A DNA stretch of 13,481 nt from Bondarzewia mesenterica. Taxonomy: Eukaryota; Basidiomycota; Agaricomycetes; Russulales; Bondarzewiaceae. Both the position numbers and the translations under genes were made by a program. The stretch covers positions 1 through 13,481 of the forward strand of contig SGPL01000661.1 of assembly GCA_004802705.1 (NCBI GenBank). The letters run 5' to 3'. Below are positions 1 through 8,536 of the stretch, piece after piece; within the stretch, counting starts at the first letter, position 1, and each line of letters opens with the position of its first letter. The notes beneath the pieces are model-generated. The model saw nothing but the letters and a program-made list of their open reading frames with translations, was not told the DNA's origin and ran no database searches.

Positions 1-405
1 TTCCCCCCAACCTCCCTCCTCTCACCCCAATCCCACCTGATGCTGATAGCTTCATCTCTGCTTCCGTTCATTTTAGGCCACGCCCGCGAGCTGGGTTTTG
101 CAGTTTGGGCATCAGACAACAAACTCTTTCAGTTCTAAAGGGGATTCATGCAAGTTATTATATCATTTAAATTGGAGACTTACTGATGCTGTCAACATTA
201 GGAGCACTTTCTTTTCCAAATGCTTGATTATGCTCATCGATCAGCAGAACAAAGGAGGTTTGGAAATGGAGTGGTTGAGAGAGTGAAAGAGACTGCTCTT
301 TTTGGATGTTCTCAAGGAGACCAAATGATGCCAACTACAGTTGAACAACGTCTTCTACATCTCAAAGGCTGTGTAATTGTTCATGATCTCCCAATTTATT
401 ATGAC
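1..405. other. No recognised gene; short unassigned open frame
   Basis: This stretch precedes the carboxypeptidase relic. It begins with a pyrimidine-rich tract (about 1-60) and then becomes AT-rich. One open frame at 220-408 (+) encodes 62 residues starting MLDYAHRSAEQRR. It has no motif I recognise and no clear splice context. It could be a decayed upstream exon or chance. The expected signal peptide and first exon of the carboxypeptidase should lie here, but I could not identify them. Confidence 0.4.
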
Positions 406-427
406 TGATGATTTGGTTTATAGTCCT

Positions 428-1347
428 ATCTGCAGCTTCGTTCTATGTCTCAAACCTACCAGACTTGCATCAGAATGAAATGCACCCACTGCATATTATC
501 GCCGAACACCTCTCTGCAGACCTAGATGTGGCTTCTTTGCTAGCTACGGATGTCACAGCACACCTGTACTTTGTCCTCGTTAAAGCAAGGAGAACAGCTG
601 ACCGAGAGTGCATTCTGTTTTGGTTTAATATAAGTTAATCTGGGTGAATGTATGGGAAGAATGCTGATGGTCTATACTAGGGTGGATCAGGTTGCTCATC
701 GTTCAATAGTCTCATGATGGAGATCAGTCCCTGGAGAGTGGATGGTAAGGGCAGTCTTAAAATAGTTGAAGGAGGTTGGAAAGAGTGTATGACAGTAGTA
801 TATGGTTTGTCTACTTTTTTTATCTCACTTATACCTTCTACATCATGTTTTTGCAGTTGACCAGCCTGCTGGTACAAGCTTTTCATATACCAGCATGGAC
901 CGATATGTGCATGAACTTGATGAGGTGCTTAGTTCAATATTTGACACTCAGGAACTGCTATATATATCTCTCTAAGCATCCCGGCAATTCATAGAATTCC
1001 TGCACAACTTTTATACCATTTTCTCAGAATATAAGTGCATGGATGTGGGTCCATCGCAAAGTGTTATGCCTTCCTCTTCCAATTGAATAATTACCCCCAG
1101 ATGTATATTGGAGGCAAGAGCTTTGCTAAACAATATATCTCATATTTCTGTGCATAATATGCACATAAATTCTTGTGCACAAGTTTTCTAATGTTTTGTT
1201 CATTCAGCGGACACAGTTCTCAAATCAAATCTAAACATTTGGTTGCATGGTGCAGCAATTGGCAACAGATGGATAGATGCATGGAGACAATATCCATCAT
1301 TCTTCGACTACGCGGTCAAGCATGGCATCATCGAAGAAAACTCCGAG
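428..1347 (+). pseudogene. KEX1: KEX1-like serine carboxypeptidase (peptidase S10), 5'/middle part, decayed
   Basis: S10 carboxypeptidases trim C-terminal basic residues in the secretory pathway. Visible blocks in order are an N-terminal segment with FYVSNLPDLHQ, then DVTAHLYFVLVKARR, CILFWFN joined to GGSGCSSF (family GGPGCSS), SLKIVEGGW, VDQPAGTSFSYTS, FLHNFYTIFSEYK, YIGGKSFAKQYISYF (family YIAGESYAGQYIPY, the nucleophile region), and LHGAAIGNRWIDAWRQYP with AVKHGIIEENSE. Introns are read at 630-680, 805-856, probably 925-976, 1045-1100 and 1150-1207. The first has AT in place of the GT donor (ATAAGT). The GES nucleophile motif has become GKS, although the serine itself remains. The third intron leaves a 1-nt frame mismatch. 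The C-terminal half, carrying the catalytic Asp and His, is absent because homology stops at about 1347, where the convergent PRODH relic begins. The N-terminal start is not visible. Family assignment is strong; KEX1 versus another S10 member is less sure. Confidence 0.88.
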
Positions 1348-1381
1348 GTCCATCATTGTTGTATAAGCATGCAATTAGATA

Positions 1382-3270
1382 CAGAACATATTTAATGATA
1401 AACAGTGAGGACGATCTCGTCTTGTCAACCAGGTAATCTGTCAACTCATCACTCATGCCTGAAGAGAGTTCTCATTAGTCAGTGTGAGTATACACATCTC
1501 CTGACCATGAACCAAAAAGCTGGCCCAGAGTCACTCTTTCTGTCACCTCATCACCTATGCTCATGACCTCTCTGCCATCTTGTTTTTCCCTATGTGTAAG
1601 GCCCTGCTTCATGAGCTCATCGAGGACCAGATTGCAGCTCTCCCAATTGTGCGAACTGAAAAGCATGCCAATGGTCAGCACCGGACGGTAAGCAGCGATG
1701 TCATTGTAGATGCTCGAAATGATCTGGTATGCAGTCGCATTCTAGCACATGTTTGTCTCGGGCTTAGTTGGCCAGATGGGTGGGTGTGGATCAGGCGAGA
1801 TGGAGAGTGACATGTTATTGTGGCCAAAGGTGGCAGTCTCATGCGCAATCATCTCATGCAGATGGTAGGCGCCACGGACCAGTTTGACCCCGAGTGCATA
1901 GTTGCTGGCCTTCGCATCCTTGAGAGACTGTTCCAGATATTCTAAGTTTCTAAACGGTTGTCAAATGAGAAGTGCATGAGATAGATGTGGGACAAGTGCA
2001 CTGGCATAGATATGCTTGGAATGTCGCATAGATAAGTGGTCGCACTGGAGTGGATTCAGACGATGAATGATCTAGGAGCTTGTTGAACTGGTGCATGAGG
2101 GAAAGCGACATCGTGTTTATGGCAGGCTGCAAATCATTGTCTCAGTTCATGGTATTCTGCTGACACTGACAGAACTCGCACTTGATACCAGCTGCATGTC
2201 ATCAGACATCTGGTNAGCGTGTGGTGCCATGCAATGATAAAAAAAAACTAANCATGCCTNTATTCTGCATCNATGATGATTCTGATATCTCACTCCTGAG
2301 CATGACTGCAGATCTTTACCAAGTCCAAATGAAGGTCCTTGATGTCATAAATATCTTGTTCAGTTAGCGGCGTTTCTCCCTTAATCTGATCCGAAGTAAG
2401 ACAGTCCAAGTCGGATGCCCTCGGATATCTAGGGAATGTGATAGCTGACTGTGCTGGATGAACTTTGATGAGATACACGGACAGATTCGCTAATGACTGA
2501 GCATCAAGAAGTAGGGCACTCTGCAAGAAGTCTGAGTGAGAGCTAGATCATGAACTGGCACAAAAAGCTTACAAGCTTCACAGCAACCCACATCCTCCTA
2601 CCAGCTGTGAAGGATGATCTAGACGCCCTCTGATCCTTAAAGTCAGCTGCGACATCAATCGACCCGATCATCTCCTGCACGATTTGCTTGTATACCAGTA
2701 CTGATTTCTTGGACCCACCACCTGTAGCCTCTACCTCGTCCACCTCGACGCTATAAGTGAACAAAGTCCCCTTATTCTTGGCACACAAGCTCTCGAGCAA
2801 TGGTACACACTCGTGAGCCGTATCACCTCCGATGAACTGCACAGACTAGAGTATTAGACATCTGGATGCAGAAAGGATGTCTTGACCAAAGTGCTCACTT
2901 GTGCGAAGAACGTCCTTCGAACAAATGCCTTAGTGATCTGTTTGAGACCTAGGACAGACATCAGGAAGATGAGGATGGAAGTGACTGGTCCACCAGAGCA
3001 GGGAAAGAACACATCATATACACAGCATAGGACCTTATGAGGGAAGAAATGAGAGTCAAAGGTCTTTGGGATTCCTTTACTGTCTCTGCATGATCTGCAT
3101 GAATTGTCGAGATATTGTGTCTAATGTACAGAGATGCACCGAGAAGGCTGCCAGAGAGCAGACCATATCATAGGAAATGGTTCAAACTGGCTGTCGAGGG
3201 CCCTGAGGAGGAAGACACACCCCTTGAGGGAGAAGTTATTAACCCGATAAAAAGTAGACGCAGAGAAATA
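1382..3270 (-). pseudogene. PUT1: Mitochondrial proline dehydrogenase (proline oxidase), near full length, decayed
   Basis: This FAD enzyme oxidises proline to pyrroline-5-carboxylate at the inner mitochondrial membrane. Reading from 3270 downwards: a Ser-rich presequence-like stretch (RGVSSSSGPSTASLN), SLLGASLYI, SLIRSYAVYMMCSFPALVD, QITKAFVRRTFFAQ, FIGGDTAHECVPLLE, ALLLDAQSLANLSVYL, PLTEQDIYDIKDLH, WYQ/PAINTMSLSLMHQFNKL, VRPLIYATFQAYL, YALGVKLVRGAYHLHE (core flavin/substrate strand), WPTKPETNMC, IGMLFSSHNWESCNLVLDEL, ERVTLGQLFG, SDELTDYLVDKTRSSS and IIKYV. Six introns are read at 2837-2898, 2521-2572, 2192-2257, 2127-2181, 1950-2001 and 1459-1512. Damage includes stops at 3168-3170, 2290-2292 and 1742-1744, a frameshift near 2993, and a GC in place of GT at the 2257 donor. 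No start codon was found near 3270. The last 30 or so family residues are missing at the junction with the carboxypeptidase relic. The assignment is very secure; non-functionality is clear from the stops. Confidence 0.95.
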
Positions 3271-3319
3271 AAGACTGACTGCAAGCAGTACAAGGTCAAG
3301 ATGGGAAGGAAGTGAAACT

Positions 3320-3630
3320 GAGATAAAGATGGAGATATAGAAAGATAGCAGTGCGAGGAGTCATAATTATCTGATCAGTAGATTACAATTTGGAGTGTCC
3401 ATTCCTGTGTGTTCCCGCTAGGAAGAGTCGAGCTGAACGGTGCAGCTGATCATGATAACCAATTCCCACCATGGCGCAGAATCCTTTTCAGCCACTTGCC
3501 ACCTTCATCTTCCTTGTGTCTCGCTGGCAACTTCTTTACAATACAAAAATGTCCAAATGAAAACAGGACGACGCTGAAAATAACATCGACAATGATGATA
3601 TCATATGTCTTTTTCATTTGCTTCATTCTT
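3320..3630. other. Intergenic stretch, nothing assigned
   Basis: This lies between the divergent PRODH and Argonaute relics and could once have held their promoters. Open frames exist on both strands (3409-3657 on plus, 3450-3695 on minus). They overlap antisense to each other, one is only hydrophobic residues next to a basic patch, and neither has a recognisable motif. I see no convincing TATA box or start context. Confidence 0.4.
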
Positions 3631-3639
3631 CGCCGTCGG

Positions 3640-3725
3640 CTCACGATGCACCAGTAAAGCTTAGTCAATGTCATCTTTATGAGTATCATGTTCAAATAGG
3701 AACAGTTCTGCCTGAAGGGCCATGT
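3640..3725 (+). pseudogene. Possible Argonaute N-domain exon fragment
   Basis: The frame through 3640-3720 reads APVKLSQCHLYEYHVQIG followed by TVLPEG. This resembles the start of the Argonaute N domain, where a short strand of the type 'F.V..LP...Y.YDV.I.P' is typical. It is on the same strand and upstream of the clear PAZ region at 4243, as expected for the gene order. The stretch is short and no flanking splice sites could be fixed, so this is a tentative assignment. Confidence 0.35.
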
Positions 3726-3824
3726 ATTAATCTAAGCATAATATTGGCAGAATGTGAGTCTGCTCCCTGCACCATGGTAGAGCAAATGCTACCTTTAAGT
3801 AGCACATCATGACAGCATGGGCTG

Positions 3825-4190
3825 ACATGAACAGATGATAGCATACAAAAAATAAAAACTGGTCAAAATTAACCAGTTTATCATCAGGGTTTGAGTTAAT
3901 TTCATTCACTGAGCATGCATCTGCCAGAATTCTGTTTAACAGCCAGTTGATCGAAGAATGAAAGCAAACTTATATTCTATAGTAATTACAAGTCCTACAA
4001 TGACAAGTCTAATGTGCTATGATACGAGCTGGTATAGACAGGTGATGAGATGTAAAAAAGATGGGAACTAATCAAATTTGATCTGTACATCACCAAAATT
4101 TGAGCCAATTATATTCACTTATCACATACCCACCACAGATATATTGAACAGCCCACCACTCGAAGAATGGCAAGACTCTGATATTTCATT
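3825..4190. repeat. Diverged direct duplication, two copies about 205 bp apart
   Basis: Copy A (about 3825-3985) and copy B (about 4030-4190) share landmarks in the same order: ACAGATGATAG/ACAGGTGATGAG, an A-rich run, TCAAAATT/TCAAATTT, ATCATCAG/ACATCACC, TTTGAGTTAATT/TTTGAGCCAATT, ATTCACT, AACAGCC and GAAGAATG followed by AAGC/CAAG. Offset between matched landmarks stays close to 205 bp, so this is an old tandem duplication. It sits between the possible Argonaute N-domain exon and the PAZ exons, perhaps in intron or relic sequence. No coding function is visible in either copy. Confidence 0.6.
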
Positions 4191-4242
4191 ACTTATCTAT
4201 AAATGATCTGAGCGGTAAGTGGCGCTGAGCTCTCATGTTACC

Positions 4243-4870
4243 AACTCCGACTGGTCATGTCGGGGCCTCACCGATTTCCTGATGCCCAACTATGTTCGGC
4301 ATTAAGATCGGCCATGATGCGGTGTCTCCTGCCAAATTCTGCCAGATCGTGGAGGGATAGATATACAAGAAGAAGGTACCATTCGAGTTGATGAAGTGAT
4401 TGCTGGACTTCGCGGTCAAGCTGCATGTGGAACGACTCATCTCTGTCGTTCAGGGAGTCAATGATTCAGTAAGTGATATATTCATCACATGGTTATTGCG
4501 TGATGTCGATGTTGATCACCCTCTGCTGCCAGTTCTTGAACTATGCCCATTCAGATTTTATTAGACAGATAGGAATGCATGTAGCGATGGTGCCTATGCA
4601 AATTTAGGGTTGCCAACTGCCTTTACCAACTGTCCAGTATGGGGTAATGATGTGAACATTTATCAGAAGGTCAATTCATTGATTTTATCGACATGGCTTG
4701 GAGTTTGAATCCTAATAGCTGCTTAGGATGGCAGCTGGAATGTCAAGAACCAGAAATTCTCTAAACCAGCCAAGCCCTTGGCTTGGATTGTCATTGATTT
4801 TAGTAGTTGTTCGCGACAGATGGTGGAAGGATTTGCCAAAGAACTTTTTGCATGTTGCATAGCACTTCCA
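4243..4870 (+). pseudogene. Argonaute relic: PAZ, linker 2 and start of MID; PIWI missing
   Basis: Argonaute binds small RNAs and is the core of fungal RNA silencing (QDE-2 type). The PAZ region reads FGIKIGHDAVSPAKFCQIVEG, stop, IYKKKVPFELMK, then LLDFAVKLHVERL and VVQGVNDS. A 64-nt GT...AG intron (4469-4532) follows, then FLNYAHSDFIRQIGMHVAMVPMQI, stop, and LPLPTVQYG. That matches the PAZ-to-linker-2 pattern '...SDFIRQAGM.V...P....LP.P..QYG'. A second intron runs from 4644 to 4718 or 4726. The next exon reads DGSWNVKNQKFSKPAKPL, then WIVIDFSSCSRQMVEGF and AKELFACC, which is the conserved 'GxWNxxxxxF...PxxLxxW.V..F' linker/MID entry. Stops lie at 4358-4360, 4397-4399 and 4605-4607, and there is a frame change near 4290. 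Similarity stops at about 4870, before the RNA 5'-phosphate pocket and the whole catalytic PIWI domain. The identification rests on order and spacing of these motifs. Confidence 0.85.
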
Positions 4871-4959
4871 CCACTTTCTGATTTAAACACTCTAACTCTA
4901 GGTTTAAATGCAAGGCATAAGTAGCAAGCCTGTTGGGGGGGTGAAGGCATTGGACTAGA

Positions 4960-5800
4960 ACGTGAGCATAAAGACCAACGATGTGATTATGCGAGTGGAG
5001 AAGGAAGTGTACACTGATTGCTGGGCAGATGATGAACATCCACAGGATAAAAGGTCCGCTAGAAGAAGGTGATTGAGGATCGCAAAATGTAAGCCCTCTG
5101 AGTCATCTTCCTGTTTACTGTCACTTATTCTGTCATAGGCTCGAAGAGATAATGCATAACTTCCTCGAGATCTCACTAGCACCCAGTGTGCCTGCTTCAT
5201 TGTGGAGTATACCTAAGAAATACTGCATCATCATCTGCCTCTGATCCTCTGCCTTCCACTGTCTGCTCAAGAACCTCCATCACTTGTCATTATCTTCTAA
5301 GATTGGGATGGAGCATCTACAAGATTTTATTTACTATGCGTACATCTTTTACAGCAGCCTGCTCGGGGAGGATGCACTCTCCGCCTTCAAGTTAATTATT
5401 GACAGGAAGCTCTGGGTGATCTGGCATGCTATCATATGGCCATGTCAGCCATGGTCACTGCCACTTTGTTGCCCCCGTCTTCTCTCACTGTCGCAGCCAT
5501 GAGTCATATTTCTGAGCTCTCACCTAGCACGATGGATGTGAACATCTCAGCTGCTGTAAGCTTTATTAATGTCTGTCCGTCCACCTGAATTAACGAGTCA
5601 AGTGTGAGCATCAAAATCGCAGCTGCTCATTTGTTCAATCTCGAGCCAGAGAAGGAGCAGTGACAGAGTGTCATAAGAAATTAGTATGCATTGGGCATGA
5701 ATAACATGCTAGGAAATGGGAAACTTCACTATCACCTGAGTCTCTTGAGTCATGACATGGAGGGTAAGGAGCTGCATGGAAACTACCACTTTGTCAAGAG
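4960..5800 (+). pseudogene. EST1/SMG7-like protein fragment, decayed
   Basis: EST1/SMG5-7 proteins are helical-repeat adaptors in telomerase regulation and nonsense-mediated decay. Blocks in order are SIKTNDVIMRVEKEVY with DCWADDEHP, VIEDRKM joined across a 50-nt intron (5089-5138) to LEEIMHNFLEISLAPSVPA, SSKIGMEHLQDFIYYAYIFY with SSLLGEDALSAF, a frameshift near 5403, EALGDLACYHMAMSAMV, then INESSVSIKIAAAHLFNLE with PEKEQ, and GKLHYHLSLLSHDMEGKEL with YHFVKR. 'ALGDLARYR' and the TPR-like 'GKLHHHLGLLS..' block followed by a tyrosine-rich helix are what I associate with the EST1 DNA/RNA-binding region of basidiomycete proteins. Stops occur at 5242-5244, 5586-5588, 5663-5665 and 5684-5686. The last two stand where Trp would be expected, implying TGG to TGA and TGG to TAG. 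It starts about 90 bp after the Argonaute relic ends, on the same strand. A different helical-repeat family remains possible. Confidence 0.6.
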
Positions 5801-5879
5801 GTCAGAAGCATTTGTTTTCATATCATACTGCATTCTTCTAATCTATCTGCTTTAGTATGATAACCACTCATTTGTTCAC

Positions 5880-6600
5880 TATAAATAGCATGTCAATAAG
5901 CTCTCAATGCTAGATAGGTGGTGGTTGCATGCATTTTGGGCTGGTAAGCATCTGGTAGCTGTGGAAAAGGGCATTGTGTTCGTGGAGTCGCAGAGTAGGG
6001 GACAGTGGTTGGTCGAGGGTGACTTGGCAGAGAGGGTGCTTGTGCAGGTGGAGGAAGACCATGTAGAGCACGAGGAGGAGCAGAGGAAGCAAGGACGAGG
6101 TGGGGGACAATTTGATGGAGGTTGATGATGATGGGTTGGATGGCATGGAGACTGCTCTGTTTGCTTCTGCAACATGCAGGCACCACCACCGCCAGGTCCC
6201 ATCTTGCCCCCTTTCCTTTTCTAAGTTAGCCTTTTCCCCATTGTTTCTTCATTTTGAGAGTTTCCTGACATTCATTTTTCATCATTGTCCTTTGTCTTTT
6301 TTTGTTCTTTCCCTTTCCTTCTCTTTCTTTCTTTGTCCATATGCACACATGATGTTTGTCACTTCTTTGTTTCCCTCTCCCCACTACAAGTTTGGTTGGC
6401 AGATACTCTGTGGTTTCATCTACATATATATGCATGACCTGCTAGTTAGCCGGATGGCACAGTTTGGTTGGTCAGTGGAGATTGCTTGTACATTACGATG
6501 ATGTGTAATTGTGTGCACGTACACACTTTCTATGTTTTGCAATGTTGGACAGAACATGAGTCCCTTGCAGAAAGTCATGCCTGGCTATACTATCTCACCA
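5880..6600. other. Low-complexity stretch: purine-rich block then polypyrimidine block
   Basis: From about 5900 to 6130 the plus strand is strongly purine-rich (GGAGGAAG-type triplets). From about 6190 to 6350 it is strongly pyrimidine-rich (runs of CTTT and TTTC). Several overlapping frames stay open on both strands because of this bias. They are rich in Pro/Ser/His or Glu/Arg, with no conserved domain. From 6400 to 6600 the sequence is ordinary AT-balanced DNA with a TATATATA run near 6425. No gene is supported. Confidence 0.5.
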
Positions 6601-6819
6601 CAAGTAGGGGGCTGACATGTTGCANTCTGCNTNGNCAAGCAAGAATANANGGTACATACTGGTACACAAGAGCCTNAANGTGTNAATTGACATCTGTCTA
6701 CANGATNGTTTCAGTGTTCCAACGGACCCAAAAAATCAAGGTGAACNTTGNCACAAATCAGCNCTCAACGCNCAGCNGCTCAACTCTCAGGANGTCNGTC
6801 CATCNNNTTGAGTTCTCNA

Positions 6820-7025
6820 TGGCNCCATTCTCNCACCTGCAANNCCCTCCCCACGTGACTCACATTCTNCTTACCCAANTTCTCNGAGATCNGCGTACNG
6901 ACCTAAGCAACCCGTTCAAAGTNNGATTAGCCACCNACGGTGAAAGCNGAATCATNGTAGAGAGCATAGAGGAAGTCTTCAATAGNGANGTTTCCAGTAG
7001 CNCNGGGNGAGTAGGGGCNTCNGTN
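6820..7025 (-). pseudogene. HMGCL: HMG-CoA lyase, C-terminal part (separated half)
   Basis: Reading downwards from 7025 on the minus strand, with N bases as x: PYSPxATGNxxIEDFLYALY, then DSAFTVGG, stop, FERVA, ISExLGKxNVSHVGR and LQV. HMG-CoA lyase ends with '[25 protein letters not shown]...LxxxVxxxxWISxxLGRxNxSxVGRAL', so order and spacing match. The Cys of the GGCPY loop, a catalytic residue in this family, falls on an ambiguous NGC codon. At least two in-frame stops are present. The preceding part of the same gene is found 1.5 kb away at 8537-9326 on the same strand, breaking almost exactly before this block. Many N bases lower certainty at the residue level. Confidence 0.8.
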
Positions 7026-7526
7026 ATCTTCAATNTCNNCATCTTGCCCCCTGCCCATATTTCGATCTTCNGCATTGAGGTCATCTGAAGTGATAGTTAT
7101 TGTAACNNTCGNGATTGGGTCATATCNGAGAGAAATCNGCTGGTATTGTTTGCGCGANNGCTACAGTTCAGAAATCTCAGAATGTCGAGCTTTTCAANTG
7201 GTGGGCACAGTATTCAGCATTGCGCAGTTATGTTTATGATACAGACAAAACTTTGAGAATTAGATTCAGCCCACCGCAACAAAAAATGATGATCAAGAAC
7301 AGCACTTGTTGATGAGGGAGTAGCGAAAGATGAGGCGACACAAAACAAATAGACAGCAAGCGATAGCACCAAGAGAGCATGCGACCGAAAACAGAGATAC
7401 ACCGCAAGATCAGAAAGACCAAGTATTCAGGACACACAGTTCCCCTTGGCGGAGGAGCAGAGGACGAGCGGAAACGCAAGATCCGAGTCAAAGCCAGCGA
7501 GTATTGATGCAATGCCTTGTGGCACT
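7026..7526. other. Flank between HMG-CoA lyase C-part and the coiled-coil gene
   Basis: This would be the 3' flank or 3' untranslated region of the minus-strand coiled-coil gene that ends at 7527. The left part to 7198 carries several N bases. From about 7320 rightwards, CpG becomes clearly more frequent, as in the coiled-coil gene itself. I see no poly(A) signal that I would defend, no inverted repeats and no target-site duplication matching sequence near 8537. Confidence 0.4.
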
Positions 7527-8530
7527 TTACATTCTCTGTAAGAGTCCCTTGAGCTTCTCCTGCACTTTCGCTGCACTGCCGTCATCCTTTCTAGCTCCTT
7601 GGCTTTCTTCTCAAGAGACGCGATGAGATGTTCGATATCAGCTGGAAGAGCATTGATTTGTTCGCGCATTTGTTCGGCTTGCAGATAACGTCAGTGGAAT
7701 TCAATAGAGTGAGATGGGAGGAGTTTGAGGAAAGGTATCGATACCCTTTTCTGTCAGCCATGCCTCAAACTCGATTTGCAGCTGGTCGCGGTGCTTGTAC
7801 CTTTTCTGTAGCTCACTGAACAACGTCTTCAGGTGGATCTGTAGATCATGGGGATGGTATTAGCCAAATTAATTATTGATTTATGCACGGGCAAGAGTTA
7901 CCTGGCTTTCTGAAAGCACCTGCGCCAACTCTCCTTCTCTGCACAGTTCAAGCTCTTCGAAGCATTTGCACACACCGTCGAATCCAAGCACGCCTGCTGC
8001 AATGTCATGATCGGTGCCTGCAGCTAGCTTTGAGTGAGCTCCATGTATGCGGTGCATGGGGGAAAGAAGATATTGGACGATCTCTTCCTTGGCTCTCCAG
8101 GAAGAGTTTGTGAAGGCAGATTGAAGTTTACTGGTCAGAACGGAGGGAACAGAGCGCTCTTCTTCTTCAGGATCCCTTCAGAAAGAAAGAAAATTCGAAG
8201 TTGGCGGTACGTGAGAAATAGACGGAAAGACGGAATTTGCACTTGTCTCGAAGAAAGGCAACAAGAGTCTCTTCTTCGTCCCAATCCTCATTTTCATCTC
8301 CGCTCGACTCTGAGTCTTGTTCTCGAACGTTTTGAACCCATACTCTCTGAAACCGAGCTTTCGATCAAAGTGTCATCTCCATGGACCTCCGGCTCAGGGC
8401 TTGGCCTCCATGCACGATGTCTCTGGCGATCTGCAAGGACTAACTCTAGGATTTTGTTCCTACAAGTGGTTGAGGGTGTATGGTAACCGGTTATTGAGCG
8501 CGTTGGAGTCTTGTGTGCTATTCCAACCAT
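7527..8530 (-). CDS. Spliced coiled-coil protein of unknown function, almost intact
   Basis: Four exons are joined by three clean GT...AG introns: 8176-8242 (67 nt), 7839-7901 (63 nt) and 7678-7744 (67 nt). All three keep the frame on splicing (phases 2, 0 and 1). The start is the ATG at 8530 (MVGIAHKTPTRS), chosen as the first ATG in the frame; the stop is TAA at 7527-7529. The N-terminus is basic and Pro/Ser-rich (RAWRPSPEPE). An acidic patch follows (SGDENEDWDEEETLVAFL), then a helical region with SSWRAKEEIVQYLLSPMHRI and CKCFEELELCREGELAQVL, and a charged coiled coil with FSELQKRYKHRDQLQIEFEA, EQMREQINALPADIEHLIAS and LEKKAKELER. The end is AKVQEKLKGLLQRM. Two 1-nt frame breaks are seen: one extra base between about 8300 and 8345, and one missing base near 7584-7588, where AGGATGAC would need another G. 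The layout resembles nuclear or kinetochore coiled-coil proteins, but no family is recognised. It lies between the two HMG-CoA lyase halves. Confidence 0.75.
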
Positions 8531-8536
8531 CTATAT

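Noticed and set aside
1475..1681. 68-residue minus-strand frame as an independent small protein
   Set aside because: It is the sixth exon of the PRODH relic read into intron 1459-1512.
3450..3695. Minus-strand 81-residue frame with a hydrophobic stretch, membrane-protein-like
   Set aside because: AT-rich codons give hydrophobic residues by chance. There is no homology or splice context, and a competing frame lies on the other strand.
4800..5200. Overlapping minus-strand frames of about 80 residues
   Set aside because: They are antisense to the Argonaute and EST1-like motifs on the plus strand, which have conserved blocks and splice sites.
5879..6202. Three long overlapping minus-strand frames rich in Pro, Ser and His
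   Set aside because: All arise from the purine/pyrimidine strand bias of this stretch. Three frames open at once with low-complexity composition and no motif is not evidence of a gene.
6468..7088. 206-residue plus-strand open frame, the longest in the window
   Set aside because: It is full of N codons and runs antisense to the HMG-CoA lyase C-terminal block, whose motifs on the minus strand are clear.
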